Assembly (NCBI GenBank): GCA_963930655.1
Contig: OZ005601.1
Coordinates: forward strand, 25,296,921 to 25,360,920
DNA: 64,000 nt
Direction: 5' to 3'
DNA from: Myrica gale
Lineage: Eukaryota > Streptophyta > Magnoliopsida > Fagales > Myricaceae
The notes under the pieces were generated by a model that was not told the DNA's origin, ran no database searches, and saw only the letters and a list, made by a program, of their open reading frames with translations. Position numbers and translations under genes: made by a program. Shown one piece after another: positions 12,225-23,912 of the stretch. Every line of letters starts with the position of its first letter. Position 1 is the stretch's first letter.

Positions 12225-13138
12225 AAAATAGTGATGAATTATTCTGAAGGTTTTAATGTACTTCACAATAATTATGAGATGTCCAAATAAACTCTACCCA
12301 TTCAACATATATCACTCTCTCGTAAACTCTAAAATTTTAATAAAACTTTATTTATTTTTATTTTTATCCAACCACACTTCAAAATTTTATTTTTACTTTT
12401 ATCATTCTTCCGCAACTCGTTTTTAACACTAACAATAAATTTTTTGAAATCAAACGCTATATAAAGTCCCAAACATACAGCAGCGTCAAAGCAGGTAATA
12501 CATAGATGTAGTGTTTCCTGAATATTGACGTTATTCCGTAAACATGATACCGCTATCAAGCAAAAGCTATTCCTACTGGCGTAGAAAAAAAAAAGCTATT
12601 CCGGCTGGTCTCCATGTCCTGAGGAGCCTTCAGATGTTGAACTCTTTTTCCTGCCGATCTCCTTCAGATGTTGAACTCTGTAGCAATAGCAATGCTTTAA
12701 GCGCGAGAGGCATCTCGACAAATAAAAGCAGATACATTTGTTGTACAGAATATAAAAAGAGAGTATAAGTTCGAACTGTTTACCACATATAAAGCAGGAA
12801 GCTCATGGATTCTGCATATAGGACTCCTTTTTAAAATGCTCTTCATAATATATTAGTATACATGCTGCAATACGGCTCATATCATGGTTTGTTGAGTAGC
12901 AAACCTCTAGCTGCTTTAGTAATTTAGGAAGCTTTGGGTCACTCAAAAATTCGAGATGACTCCTGCAGAGGGCAAATATCCAAAGAATACACTCGCTATG
13001 GTAGGACTCAGTTAAAAAAGCACTCCCCACTTTCCTTCTGTCTCTCTTTGTCGACGTTCATGCTCTGTTTCTCGCTTGCAATCTTCAATTCCATTTGCAA
13101 GGCAAGAACTCAAAGTTTTCCGATTTTCACCATCATGA
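12225..13138. other. intergenic, AT-rich; one exon-like piece
   Basis: 12330-12470 is an AT-rich low-complexity run. At about 12907-12965 on the minus strand a short exon-like piece (SHLEFLSDPKLPKLLKQLE) is framed by an acceptor CTCTGCAG and a donor GTTTGC; I do not recognise its family. Around 12606-12690 there is a segment whose wording (CTCCATGTCCTGAGGAGCC) recurs near 21719. Confidence 0.3.
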
Positions 13139-13270
13139 TCACAGCCGCGAGTTTGGAAGTGAAGAAGTGCTGAAGGAAGTAGGAGCAAGCAGGTCCTGAT
13201 TAGCTTGAACTTCAAATAGGATAACGACAAGTAACACCATCATGATCACAGCCGCAAGTCTCCTAGCCAT
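13139..13270 (-). CDS. possible small secreted peptide, 43 residues
   Basis: An ATG at 13268-13270 opens a 43-residue frame ending at 13139-13141. It begins MARRLAAVIMMVLLVVILFE, a textbook signal peptide, with likely cleavage after VQA, and leaves a short tail without cysteines. A good TATA box (TATATATAAAAGATA on the minus strand, 13351-13365) lies about 85 bp upstream, which is the right distance for a promoter plus a short leader. A 20-bp word covering its 5' end (GCGGCTGTGATCATGATGGT) is repeated 108 bp downstream. I do not recognise the family, and further exons are possible. Confidence 0.35.
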   Translation of the reverse strand: MARRLAAVIMMVLLVVILFEVQANQDLLAPTSFSTSSLPNSRL

Positions 13271-13350
13271 CGATTATATATGTCTCGCTTGAGTAACTTT
13301 TATGATTTTGCAGTATAAATTCAGAGCGATAATCAAGATCTACGCCCTTC

Positions 13351-13365
13351 TATCTTTTATATATA
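13351..13365 (-). promoter_or_regulatory. TATA box of the small-peptide ORF
   Basis: Minus-strand TATATATAAAAG lies 81-95 bp upstream of the ATG at 13270. Confidence 0.35.
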
Positions 13366-13526
13366 TGTGCAACTGAATCATAAAACACACCAAGTATGTG
13401 TGTGTGTATTGGCTTAGGTAATATACGTGTAAGAGCTATGACTCATAATTGGTCTTAATGAAAAAGGTTTGCGTAAAGGCCGGTTTACTCATGTTGAGTG
13501 AAGTGAACCAGAAAGCTTTAAAGAAA

Positions 13527-13967
13527 GAGGAATGCTGGGCATCCCCGCCCGCGTCCCGCCCAAGTCCCGCTGGGCTGACGTGGAGCGGGGCCCAGCACAC
13601 TCAAACCGCTTCATGAGTTTTTGATGAACCGCTTACGAATTTAGTTTTAGACCGATTTTAGACCGGGTCATCGCAAGCATTTCAAAATCAAAAGGGGTAC
13701 AGTACTTCTCATTTCAGACGAAATTTCAAAATCAAATGAGCCCGGTAGTGCTCTGCTGCAAGTAAGCTCCCCTTTCTGCGCACTTGTTAATGTTGTTTGT
13801 TTCTCTTTGTTGGGTTCTAGTAGCCAGAACTATTCGCTGAAAATTTCGAGTAAAAGCTACATAACTGGTTTTCAGTTTTGTGGGGTGCTGGTTTTCCCGA
13901 ACGGTTTATCAGGCTTAATCCTTTCCTGTTTTTCCCTTAATTGTTGAGGTTAGCTTTTCTGGCAAAC
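13527..13967 (+). repeat. left terminal inverted repeat of the MULE
   Basis: 441 bp, about 99% identical to the reverse complement of 17599-18038. GC-rich outer end (first ~90 bp), AT-richer inside. Homology stops at GGCAAAC. Confidence 0.9.
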
Positions 13968-14823
13968 CTCCTTTAAATACTCCCATGCACATCCTCAGAG
14001 AGGGTTCTCAAAGCAAAACCTACCGATCTTAGGCAGTTCACAAGCCATCGTCCCTGCAGACTGCAACAGGTCTAGTAGTACTAGCGAGGTTTGTCTTTTT
14101 GTTCGATGAAATGATTTTATTCCGTTATTGATAGTGTTTTGTTTATTCTATACGATTTATCTATATGGTATACTTCGATTCGATTCTCTGTTATCTACGA
14201 CCTGAAACAACCTACCGGTAAAGCTACTGTTGAATGTTGATGACCCTTTATATACATAGCTCCTCTCTAAGTCATGGATTGTGTGGCACTGGTTCCGGCG
14301 CACGGACTATCCCTCTGAAACTTACACAATTAGTGGAATCCTATCTAAAAATGGGTCATGAGCGTATGTTTAGGCCGAGAGAATTTTTGCGGTTCTCTCT
14401 CCCTGCATGAGTGACTTGTTTGTGGCTGTAAAACAGAACACATTTTTGAAATATGACTTTAAATTGGAATAGAAGAATATATAACACAGTCAAGGCGAAT
14501 GAAAATGGTAAATTTACTGGCCCACAGGTGGGTCTCCGTGCTGGGTCTCCATACTATCTGAATTCTATACTGAGAGAAAGTTATAAAGAATATGAGATAT
14601 AATGCATTCCTGAGGCAAAGTGATAGAGAATATGAAACAAATATATATAAAGGTCTTTGGCATAAGAAATTTATAAGGTTAACAATGTATAGGGGTTAGT
14701 ATTGAAGATCTTACTATGCACTTAAGGAAGTGATTAATACTCATGGGCTAATTAGACTTGCTTTTGCCGTTTTCTCTCTAGACTCCCAGAATTTCCTTTT
14801 TTCTGTTGCATGAGCCTGCAACC

Positions 14824-15168
14824 ATGAATAACAGGATGGATAGGGTGAGACTTAATGTTGGGGGGAAGATTTTTGAGACAACAGCGACTACCCTAGCCAG
14901 AGGCCGGGATTCCCTTTTTGGAGCAATGATTGACAAGAACTGGACAATTAACACAGGAGAATATTTTATTGATAGAGATCCGACTTGCTTCTCTGTTCTT
15001 CTTAATCTACTCCGAACCGGCAAGCTACACATTTCTTCAGACGTAGATGAGAAGCTGCTCTACACAGGCCAGCATATCAAACTTGGACAAGCAAAGCCAA
15101 ACCTATTAATGATGGGATGGGGAAATCTTGTCCAAAATCAGCCAAAAAACCAGTCGGGGGGAAATTAA
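14824..15168 (+). CDS. BTB/T1-domain (KCTD-like) protein carried inside the MULE
   Basis: The frame encodes 114 residues (a second in-frame ATG lies at 14806). Residues ~5-85 form a T1-type BTB domain: DRVRLNVGGKIFETTATTLA, then SLFGAM, YFIDRDPTCFSVLLNLLRTG, EKLLY. This is the plant BTB/POZ family with a potassium-channel tetramerisation fold (relatives of Arabidopsis At2g24240/At4g30940), whose members are usually over 400 residues with beta-propeller-like repeats after the BTB domain. Here resemblance ends right after LLY and a chimeric ~30-residue tail leads to a stop. The word CTCTACACAGGCCA at that joint recurs ~120 bp downstream. A TATA-like element and possible leader lie near 13972-14090. 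It could be expressed as a lone BTB domain, but no transcript evidence exists here. Confidence 0.75.
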   Translation: MNNRMDRVRLNVGGKIFETTATTLARGRDSLFGAMIDKNWTINTGEYFIDRDPTCFSVLLNLLRTGKLHISSDVDEKLLYTGQHIKLGQAKPNLLMMGWGNLVQNQPKNQSGGN

Positions 15169-15299
15169 AGGATTGTCTCTACACAGGCCAAAGAGTTACA
15201 AAAAGAGGTGTACTTTTGCTGCTTTTTCCACTTTTGGCCTTTGGGCGCGTTTCCTTTTGGGTTGTGTAAAAATGTTGGTTAGAAATTATAAAAGTACAG

Positions 15300-17598
15300 A
15301 TTTTCTCTAACATTCAGCGATGACAGCTAAATGTGGTCTACTGAGGAAGAGCTAATACAGAGTTTGAAACTACTCATTTCGCTAATCCCATATTACTGAG
15401 TAGAGTCTCTGATTCTGATTGGTATAAATCCCTAAGACATTGTCTAGTTGACTGGTGGATTCAATGATCTTTTTTACCTTGCAGGCATCAACCTAGAATT
15501 GATTATACATGAACCACTTACGTCCATTCTTCTTGAGGCATCAAGCTAGAATTGATTATATTATGGGTATTGCATATACTGAAATGGTATGTTCTTTCAA
15601 ATTGCAGCATGTTATGTGCAACTGAGCATGTCTAGGAACTTGCTTGTGAAGGCTATGGGTGCAGGTGAGGACTACTGTAGTTGCCATGCAGAAGCTTTGG
15701 CTGCATAGGAGGATTTGATACTCTGGCCTCCTGTAATTGGATTTGGTCACAAGTTATATGGTGATACATCTCTTATTGCGAGGAGAGGGTGTTTGTTTGG
15801 CCCTGGCAAGGGAAAAGTGGATGGAGTAGTTTTCTTCTGGTGCATGTTTGGTTTTTGAAAGTCACTGCAAAGTTTTGTAATATTCTTAATATTTTGAGAT
15901 GTAAAGTTGGAATCAAGTTTGACAGAAAATACTATGTAGTGTGATAATTGTTGTGTATTTGTAAGAATTTGAGATGTAATTTCCAGTAATTATAAACAGG
16001 ATCAGTGACACTTCAATCTCCAAAAACATGTGGAGATCACACAGTGTTAATGAAATTTGCAGATTTTGAGAAGTCACACAGTGTTAATGATTCTGTTGTT
16101 TGGATTTCCGAATGGGCCCTGGTTTTATCAATTGGTACGATTATGCTCCTATTGTTGTTAGTGTCTAACCATTCAAGCAATCTATCTGCAGGCGGCATTT
16201 CGGGTTAAGGTGATGAGGAAAAACATTATGTTTAAAGTCTCGTATTTTGATCTTCTCTCACATGTATTTAAATAGTTGTCATTTTATTGTCTAGCAAATT
16301 AAGATCGAAAAAGAAAAACCAGAAATTTGAGAATAAATATTCAATCCAAACACAGTTTTTGAAAGTCACTGCTCTTCGGGAAAAGAACTTCCATCAAGAC
16401 AGGAGAAATTGGGTTCAGACCAGAAACTTTACTGCCAAAACAACCTACGAGAGTAGATATACTGTTGTTCTCATCTGCAACAAAACCTCAAATTTGTCAG
16501 TGTCCTTCCAAACAAGGGGCCCAAGCTGCAGGAAGATGACCCCTTATGTATGGTGTCTCAGTATATTAGATAGAGAACCATGCATCATCATTTTGCTTTA
16601 GATATCCCCAAAAAAAGAATCACATCACATTGATGTACTTCCGCAGATCACTTTTGTCTATCCAGCTTTAATAACATAAAAAATAATCTAACATCACCCA
16701 AACAGGCTTGCGATATCCCCAAAATGAAGAATAATACTCAGACTAGTCACTTTAGAGACATATTACTCACAGCAGTTAACCAGAAGTCAGGAATGGATTT
16801 AATTATGTCATTCCTCTTATCATAAACAGGCTTGCGGATCTCGTTATATTTCTGCTCCACTTAGAATAATACACAATGCACCAATTAGCTATATTCAAAA
16901 GGTAAACCTGGAGGCCTCAGACAGAGCAAAGGCTAGTTCACATTTAATACCCATGCCTTAAGACAATTGAATATGAAGCTACAAACAAGGTAGGGAACAT
17001 CTTCCACAGTTGGTACAAGCAATGAACCAACCACTAAAAGCAACTCAACTACAAGTGCCAACTGAAAATTCAAATAATCGAAACCCATTGGCTGCCTCTA
17101 GCTCTCAACCATATTACCGTGTGCTTCTACAATGAACTCAAAATATCACCATCAACAACACCGTACACGCAGTTATACCAATACAAAAAGTGTAAAGAAA
17201 CCAACAAAATGTACATCTCATAGATACCCACATTTTCCATTCCGCCACGATTCTACTCAACAAATTAATTCAAAGCTTACCCAGTAAATAAAAATGAAAT
17301 CAGAGATTGCTCATTTAATTAGGGGCTTAAAAGCATTAGCTTCGCGCACCTATCTGAATTAACTGAATCAGCCGATATTAATCGCCGTCAGAACTTTCTC
17401 ATTCTTATAAAAGAATCAATATTTGTTTCCGAAAAACCCACAAAGCTGAACACAACTTTCCCAAGAATCGCCTATGCTGTAGAAATGGAAGGAAAACTTT
17501 AGGTAGCGGATGAGAGCACGGAAAAACCCACAAGATCAAAGCATCGTAGCTGAAATGCATACTGTGTATGCTGGGAAGAATAGAAGAATCTACCAGGT
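15300..17598. other. interior of the MULE, unrecognised
   Basis: A short open stretch at about 15620-15760 reads NLLVKAMGAGED and EDLILWPP on the plus strand and looks exon-like but contains a stop; I cannot name it. The rest is AT-rich with no supported ORF. A short word (CACACAGTGTTAATGA) is duplicated near 16037 and 16076. Confidence 0.3.
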
Positions 17599-18038
17599 GT
17601 TTGCCAGAAAAGCTAACCTCAACAATTAAGGGAAAAACAGGAAAGGATTAAGCCTGATAAACCGTTCGGGAAAACCAGCACCCCACAAAACTGAAAACCA
17701 GTTATGTAGCTTTTACTCGAAATTTTCAGCGAATAGTTCTGGCTACTAGAACCCAACAAAGAGAAACAAACAACATTAACAAGTGCGCAGAAAGGGGAGC
17801 TTACTTGTAGCAGAGCACTACCGGGCTCATTTGATTTTGAAATTTCGTCTGAAATGAGAAGTACTGTGCCCCTTTTGATTTTGAAATGCTTGCGATGACC
17901 CGGTCTAAAATCGGTCTAAAACTAAATTCGTAAGCGGTTCATCAAATACTCATGAAGCGGTTTGAGTGTGCTGGGCCCCGCTCCACGTCAGCCCAGCGGG
18001 ACTTGGGCGGGACGCGGGCGGGATGCCCAGCATTCCTC
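17599..18038 (-). repeat. right terminal inverted repeat of the MULE
   Basis: 440 bp, the inverted counterpart of 13527-13967. Confidence 0.9.
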
Positions 18039-18468
18039 TTAAAGAAAAGCTTTTTTATAATAAGTGAAACAAAATTTTTACCTATAAGACAAAAAAAACA
18101 CACTTTACTTTTCTCCACACTATTTGTCTCACCTCACTCACACTTATACACTTTACACTTTCTACACAACTCACGCACTGCTCACCACTTTTTGGCTTCA
18201 CCGACTCTACTCGGACACACCACTTTTTGGCTTCCTTTTCTACACCTCACTGCTCACACACCTTTCTACACTTCACTTTTCCTATTTATAGGCATGGTAA
18301 GTCGGTGGGCTAAGGCTTGCCGTTCGTTCATTAAGTCGGCAAGTAAGTTGGTCTAGCTTCATCTAGAAAGTTCTTTCTTTGCCTACACTCTACCACATTC
18401 CAGATTTCTCCATTAGCCGAATTCTCTTGATTGTCCTAGAATCTTCCATAGAGAAATATGTGCTGAAT

Positions 18469-20130
18469 TTAACACTCCCCTTCAGCACTTATTTCTCCTC
18501 GATCCAGCAATTCATGTAAGCATGTATTCTTTACATTCATTTGCCAAAGCTTCCATAATTTTTCAGTATCCAATATCAGTAGCATATCATCTGCTGTCTT
18601 GATATTTGCCGATTCTCCAAATGTTTTGCTGTCATCCGATTCTTCAGCCGCTAATGGTGTTTTGACTTCATATGGATTTCTTGACGCCAAATCCCAAATT
18701 TTACTCTTTACCTCTGGAGCAACTTTCTCCTTTATGGCTTTTTGCCATGCTGCATTTTTAGTTGCTTCCCCATTCTCTTCGCCCACAGTGTCGTTGAAAT
18801 GTCTCGATCCAAGAATTAAGTCTCCATCACCAATGACTTCTTCAACATCAGTAATGTTCGTAACTTTTTCCTCTAGCTCTTCATCTGGTGTTATATATTC
18901 ATCAGTCTGTCGCGGTCCTTCTCTTTCTTGTTCACCCGACATATCCGACTCTCCTTCCTTTCCACTGATTAGAGATATGAGTTCCTCCACTGCCTGACCA
19001 TCTTTCTGTTGGCCATCCTCTGGCTCAACAATAGCACATATGGCTATCTCATCAAAGTCTATCTCTTCTTCTGAGTAGACTTTATCTCCAAGACTTACCA
19101 GAGTGGAGGGTACTTCAAAATCCCACTCATCTTCACTCTCATATATATTGCTATCTACAGTGGCAAAAGAAGCATGAAAGTCCCACTCATCATCACTATC
19201 ATACGTACCTTGATGAATGTCGGATGTTACCCAATTGCCTTCAACATGCTCTTTCTTGAATCTGTAATCTCGAGCATAGTGTCCTCTTCGACCGCAATTA
19301 TAACATGCATCATTCCGTTGTTTGCAATATTGATTGCCTTTCCACTGAGCTCCCCCTGATTGTGAGCTCCTCTTCTGAGGATTCGACGACTCTTCGTCTT
19401 GCTTTTCTTCTTCTTCATCGTCGTCTTTGCCTTTCTTCTTAAAGTCGGAGCTCCTCCGAAACTTGTGTCGACCTCTCCTGCTACTGTACAGTGCCTCCTC
19501 TTCATTCTTTATTGAAACCCCGGCTAATTTTCTTGCTAAGGTTTCTTGATTGGCCAGTAAATTTTCCAGCTCCTCCAAGGAAGGTTGGGTTGGCCAACCT
19601 TGGACCGCAGTAATAAATCCATGGTATTCGGGTTTTAACCTATGGATAATAATTCTCCTTATACGTTGCTCATTAATTTTTGCAGAAGAGTCTAACTCAG
19701 AAATTTCTCGACAAAGAGACTTTACCTTAGTAAAATATTGATTAATCGTGAGCTCCCGCTGCGTAGTTGACATGAGCTCATTTTCCAATAGTTGAAGCCT
19801 CATATCATTTTTTCTTGAGAAACGGGCTGCCAATGTGTCCCATGCATCCTTTGGTGTGGTGGCGTGCCGGATGTGCTCCAACATATCTTTCTGAACGATT
19901 ATCTTAATCGCGAACAAAGCTTTACCAGCCTTAATTCGCCACTTTCGGAGTGCATCGACATTCTCTGCAGAAGGTGGCATGAAGTCATTTCCTCCAAAGA
20001 TCTCCCAGAGATCTTGACCCTGCAAGTATGACTCCATACACGTCTGCCAGGTAGAATAATTATAGTCATTAAGCTTCTCCACTGTGCCTGCAAATTGAAG
20101 ATCCGTCATCGTGACTTGGTGTCGTCTCAC
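18469..20130 (-). CDS. Copia-type gag protein of the gag-only element
   Basis: Open frame of 553 residues; the likely first residues are MTDLQF, ~7 codons inside the longest frame. Residues ~10-200 show the Copia gag fold (LNDYNYSTWQTCMESYL, AWDTLAARFSRKNDMRLQLL, INQYFTKVKSLC). A basic stretch and a zinc-knuckle-like segment follow (~residues 275-290, CYNCGRRGHYARD). The last ~250 residues are strongly acidic and unlike an ordinary Copia gag tail. It would form or join a particle with proteins supplied by autonomous relatives. It appears whole. Confidence 0.8.
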   Translation of the reverse strand: MRRHQVTMTDLQFAGTVEKLNDYNYSTWQTCMESYLQGQDLWEIFGGNDFMPPSAENVDALRKWRIKAGKALFAIKIIVQKDMLEHIRHATTPKDAWDTLAARFSRKNDMRLQLLENELMSTTQRELTINQYFTKVKSLCREISELDSSAKINEQRIRRIIIHRLKPEYHGFITAVQGWPTQPSLEELENLLANQETLARKLAGVSIKNEEEALYSSRRGRHKFRRSSDFKKKGKDDDEEEEKQDEESSNPQKRSSQSGGAQWKGNQYCKQRNDACYNCGRRGHYARDYRFKKEHVEGNWVTSDIHQGTYDSDDEWDFHASFATVDSNIYESEDEWDFEVPSTLVSLGDKVYSEEEIDFDEIAICAIVEPEDGQQKDGQAVEELISLISGKEGESDMSGEQEREGPRQTDEYITPDEELEEKVTNITDVEEVIGDGDLILGSRHFNDTVGEENGEATKNAAWQKAIKEKVAPEVKSKIWDLASRNPYEVKTPLAAEESDDSKTFGESANIKTADDMLLILDTEKLWKLWQMNVKNTCLHELLDRGEISAEGEC

Positions 20131-20803
20131 GTCCTCCCAAGCAAGCTTAGACCCAGACTATCGAGCTTCACAATCCCAAATTGTGCACGAACAATGATCT
20201 CTTGAGCAGCACCTTAACACGGTCCCTGACCGCCTTGACTCTCTACCAACAACTTTTTCCCTGCACAACTCCAAAATTACTTCAACCGTCCCACTCTGAC
20301 ACCTGTCCCTGACCGACTAGCTCCGATACCAAATTGTTGAGTGAAGTAAACCAGAAAGCTTTAAAGAAAAGCTTTTTTTTATAATAAGTGAAACAAAATT
20401 TTTACCTATAAGACAAAAAAAACACACTTTACTTTTCTCCACACTATTTGTCTCACCTCACTCACACTTACACACTTTACACTTTCTACACAACTCACGC
20501 ACTGGTCACCATTTTTTGGCTTCACCGACTCTACTCGGACACACCACTTTTTGGCTTCCTTTTCTACACCTCACTGCTCACACACCTTTCTACACTTCAC
20601 TTTTCCTATTTATAGGCATGGTAAGTCGGTGGGCTAAGGCTTGCCGTTCGTTCATTAAGTCGGCAAGTAAGTTGGTCTAGCTTCATCTAGAAAGTTCTTT
20701 CTTTGCCTACACTCTACCACATTCCAGATTTCTCCATTAGCCGAATTCTCTTGATTGTCCTAGAATCTTCCATAGATAAATATGTGCTGAATTTAACAAC
20801 TCA

Positions 20804-20849
20804 TACGTCTAAAGGGTTTTGGAAGATAATCATTGGTTCAAAGAACATC

Positions 20850-20886
<37 letters not shown>

Positions 20887-22056
20887 TATTAGTATACGTG
20901 GAATTAATCGTTATTCTATTTATTTATTGCATAACCAATGTATATGGAAATTACTAATTATTTAATTGCTTCTATTATAAGAAAAAGAAAACTACCTTAA
21001 AGATTGAAATCTTGTAAATTGTAAATAATCATTCGTAGCAAAGATTAATTTGGAAGACAATTATAGATTGGTCTTAAAAAAAAGTGATCATAAGCCACCA
21101 GTCATGATATTTAAGAATCCTGAGTTCAACAGAAAGTAATTACTCATTTGCAGTTAGGACAATATAGAAGGAAATTAAGTCAGTACTATACCATACCTCA
21201 TCTTTGTGGAAGTCAAATATTTTAAGGGAAGATGGAGTTCTTGAAATTTGAAGAGCTACCCGTCTGAAAAAACCATGCTTAAGTTATGTGACTTTGGATG
21301 GGATTAGCTCATGTCTTGCTTCAGTCCTTAAGCCACGAACGAATATGCTATATCCTAAAGAGGATTGATGCTTAATATTAAATATATAGTTTGAAAGTAA
21401 AAAGATACAACCGCAGAAAATCATGTAATACAGTGGAGACGTTTGGGTGTCAAAATTTTGGCCTAATAAAATAACTCCTCAAAATTATCTCTCTTCCCAT
21501 CAAATTATCCATTTTCACTCCAAATAAATATAAAAAATTCATTCAAATCATCTATCAATTAACTTTTTCACCAACTCCAACACCCCAAAATTATAAACAC
21601 CCTAAAATTATTACAATCAAACATCAACAGTGACTAGGAATAATGATTTTATTCCATACGTAAATCGTGCTATCTAGATTTTTTTTTAAAAAAAAAGAGA
21701 GTAAATACATCCTCGATCTCTCCATGTCCTGAGAAGCCTTCAGTTGAATCTGAAACATACAATAGCATGCTGTAAGTGTGAAAAACAAATGTAGAATATC
21801 TAGAAAAATATGGAAAAATTATAGCTAGCATAAAAATAAAGAGAAATGTACATTTTAATGAATCATGAATTGGGATAAAAAAGAAGAAGCAAATGTTTGA
21901 AGATGTGCAGATAAAAGTTGAGTCTATACCACAGACAATATCCTCAGGTACAGACTAATTACAGAAGAAATGTACATTTGTGAGAAATCCAGATCCTGTA
22001 AATTAATGTGCTTGAAATGTACAACTGTGATAGGGTTTGGTTATTGTGCTAAGCGG
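20804..22056. other. AT-rich intergenic DNA
   Basis: Contains a (TA)n microsatellite (20853-20884). A MITE-like tract at about 21445-21625 has a GTTTGGGTGT-like left and AATCAAACATCAA-like right edge. A short segment near 21719 is shared with 12606. No gene recognised. Confidence 0.35.
20853..20884. repeat. (TA)n microsatellite
   Basis: About 16 consecutive AT dinucleotides. Confidence 0.95.
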
Positions 22057-23000
22057 TGTTAAACAATAGTTGTGATTAAAAGCTGGAGATTCCGCAGTTG
22101 AGGTTAAAACACGTCATTTAAAATGTTTAACCTATCTCCCGACCCATCTCTCTTCATTTCGAAATCAATTTGCGCAACACCTCTTAATGTGAAGATAAAA
22201 TTTGTTTAGTCGAGTTTTGTATATTGCTGATGTGGCAATTGGTTAAACTGTTGTAACTAAGTAAGTTAGATTTGGTTAGAGATTACTCGACTTTATCAGC
22301 CTCTCCTCTGTATATATAAACATGCAGAGCTCATGTAACATATTTGAACATAATGAATTATCCATTTCCAAATTCATTTCTTCCTTGCTCATTCACCATT
22401 TAACATGGTATCATACATGACTTCCACTACCCCTACTTCACTTTCTCCTTCACAGCCTCCTCCTCTTCCACATTCTCCTTCGAATCCTATTTCATCAACT
22501 ATGACCGATTCTAATCCATACTCTCTCAATCAAGGAAATAATCCCGGAACTGTCCTTGTTTCTCAGATTTTATATGGCGACAATTATCCTACCTGGTCCC
22601 GATCTATGCTTATGGCGTTAAGTGCGAAGAATAAAGTTGGATTTGTCAATGGCTCTATTGTCAAACCAAACTCATCTGATGCTAACATTGCAATCTGGAC
22701 TAGGTGTAATGACATGGTGATGTCATGGATTATAAATTTCATATCCAGAGATCTTGCCTCCAGCATTATCTACATCGACACAGCACAATAAATTTGTTCA
22801 TATCATAAAGAGCATCTTTCTCAAGGAAATGGCCCTCGGGTGTTTCAGCTTCAAAAGGCAATCTCTGCTCTTTCTCAAGATCAATTATCAGTTAGCAGTT
22901 ACTTTACCAAATTAAAAGGATTATGGGATGAACTCTTCAATTATCGTCCTACTCCTTGTTCTTGTTGTTCATATGGTGCTATCAAAACTATGCTTGCTTA
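22057..23000 (+). mobile_element. Copia fragment: 5' LTR and start of gag
   Basis: An LTR of about 349 bp (22057-22405, containing TATATATAAACA) is followed by primer site TGGTATCA and a gag frame from 22405 (GNNPGTVLVSQILYGDNYPT). This is close to the gag of the 3436-8371 element. The element ends abruptly near 23000; no pol and no 3' LTR follow. It is broken. It truncates exon 2 of the DUF616-like gene on the other strand. Confidence 0.8.
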
Positions 23001-23912
23001 ACACTTTATTCACAGGACTAGTAGATTCTTCACCCATAGGAATACCCAGATGCTCAAGTTCTTCTAGAGGAAGGAGCTTCAAGCAACCTGGTACGATGCA
23101 CAATGTTATATGTGGAACTACTTTTAACATCCTTTCGGTATAACATTATGAATAACATTGAAGGAATGACAAAGAACTTGAGGACATATTAATTTCCAGT
23201 TAAAAGTATCCAACAACATTAAATTATCATCTCAATCACCCTAGTATATAAGTATAATCTCCATCATCCACATGTTTAAAGGAATTGAAAGAAAAAATAC
23301 TGCAATCAAATCCACATGACCGGAAAAAAGAAGTGTTTCTGCTACTTGTTTCCATGGCTTCTGCTCAGTGTACGTTTATTCCTGATCAATATAATTGTTG
23401 AAATTTGAAATTAGAGACCCATAAATATTGTGCCCCATGTTTACTCTCTCCATCTCTACTACTCAAGTCACAACCCACTGAATGTCTGTCTCCCCCCCCC
23501 AAGTAGAGTAGATGCCAAACCATCAATATTTTTATATTTGCGAAAAAAAAAGTCTCGTAGGAAAATAAAGAAGTCTATTGTGAAAGCACTCCACAACGAA
23601 CTAGTATTTTCATTGCAGTTTCGTCAACCAAGAAACAAGAAGACATACAAATCAGCAACACTCAAAATGATTATCCAATCCCCATTCAAGAGAAAGCCAA
23701 GAAACGCAGCTACCAAGTGAAATTTAAACAAAAGCAGTGAAGTTGGAAAAGATTGCCTGTATCCACTCAATCTCTTGATTTTTTGTAACCTTGCAATATA
23801 TTCTCACTTTTCTCCACATGACATATAGCAATGCAGTGTAGGGTAACCTTCAATCAAACACCAACGACTTTCCTCTCAAGTTGGTATATCCCAATCAAGC
23901 CCCCTATCCTAT

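Larger units (their letters stand above)
13527..18038. mobile_element. Mutator-like element (Pack-MULE type) with ~440-bp TIRs
   Basis: The ends are near-perfect inverted repeats starting GAGGAATGCTGGGCATCC. They are flanked by a perfect 9-bp target duplication TTAAAGAAA (13518-13526 and 18039-18047), the hallmark of Mutator-like elements. The insertion interrupts the LTR of the gag-only Copia element, whose sequence resumes exactly after the duplication. No MURA-type transposase is visible in the 3.6-kb interior. It does carry a BTB-domain ORF at 14824-15168 that resembles a host gene, making it a Pack-MULE candidate. The arms differ at only about five positions, so insertion is recent. The remainder of the interior (15300-17590) is unrecognised. 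Confidence 0.9.
13492..20798 (-). mobile_element. gag-only Copia-type LTR element (TR-GAG-like), with a MULE nested in one LTR
   Basis: Right LTR 20335-20798 (464 bp). Left LTR 13492-13526 plus 18048-18474, split by the Mutator-like insert. The target duplication ACTCA stands at 13487-13491 and 20799-20803. A primer site TGGTATCGGAGC and a purine tract GAAGGGGAG show minus-strand orientation. The interior is only ~1.86 kb and carries a single long gag-type frame with no protease, integrase or reverse transcriptase. That is the layout known as TR-GAG. LTRs differ at about six positions, so the element is young. Apart from the nested insert it looks whole. Confidence 0.88.

Noticed and set aside
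18599-18997. Serine-rich ORF on the plus strand
   Set aside because: Antisense shadow of the acidic tail of the gag frame.
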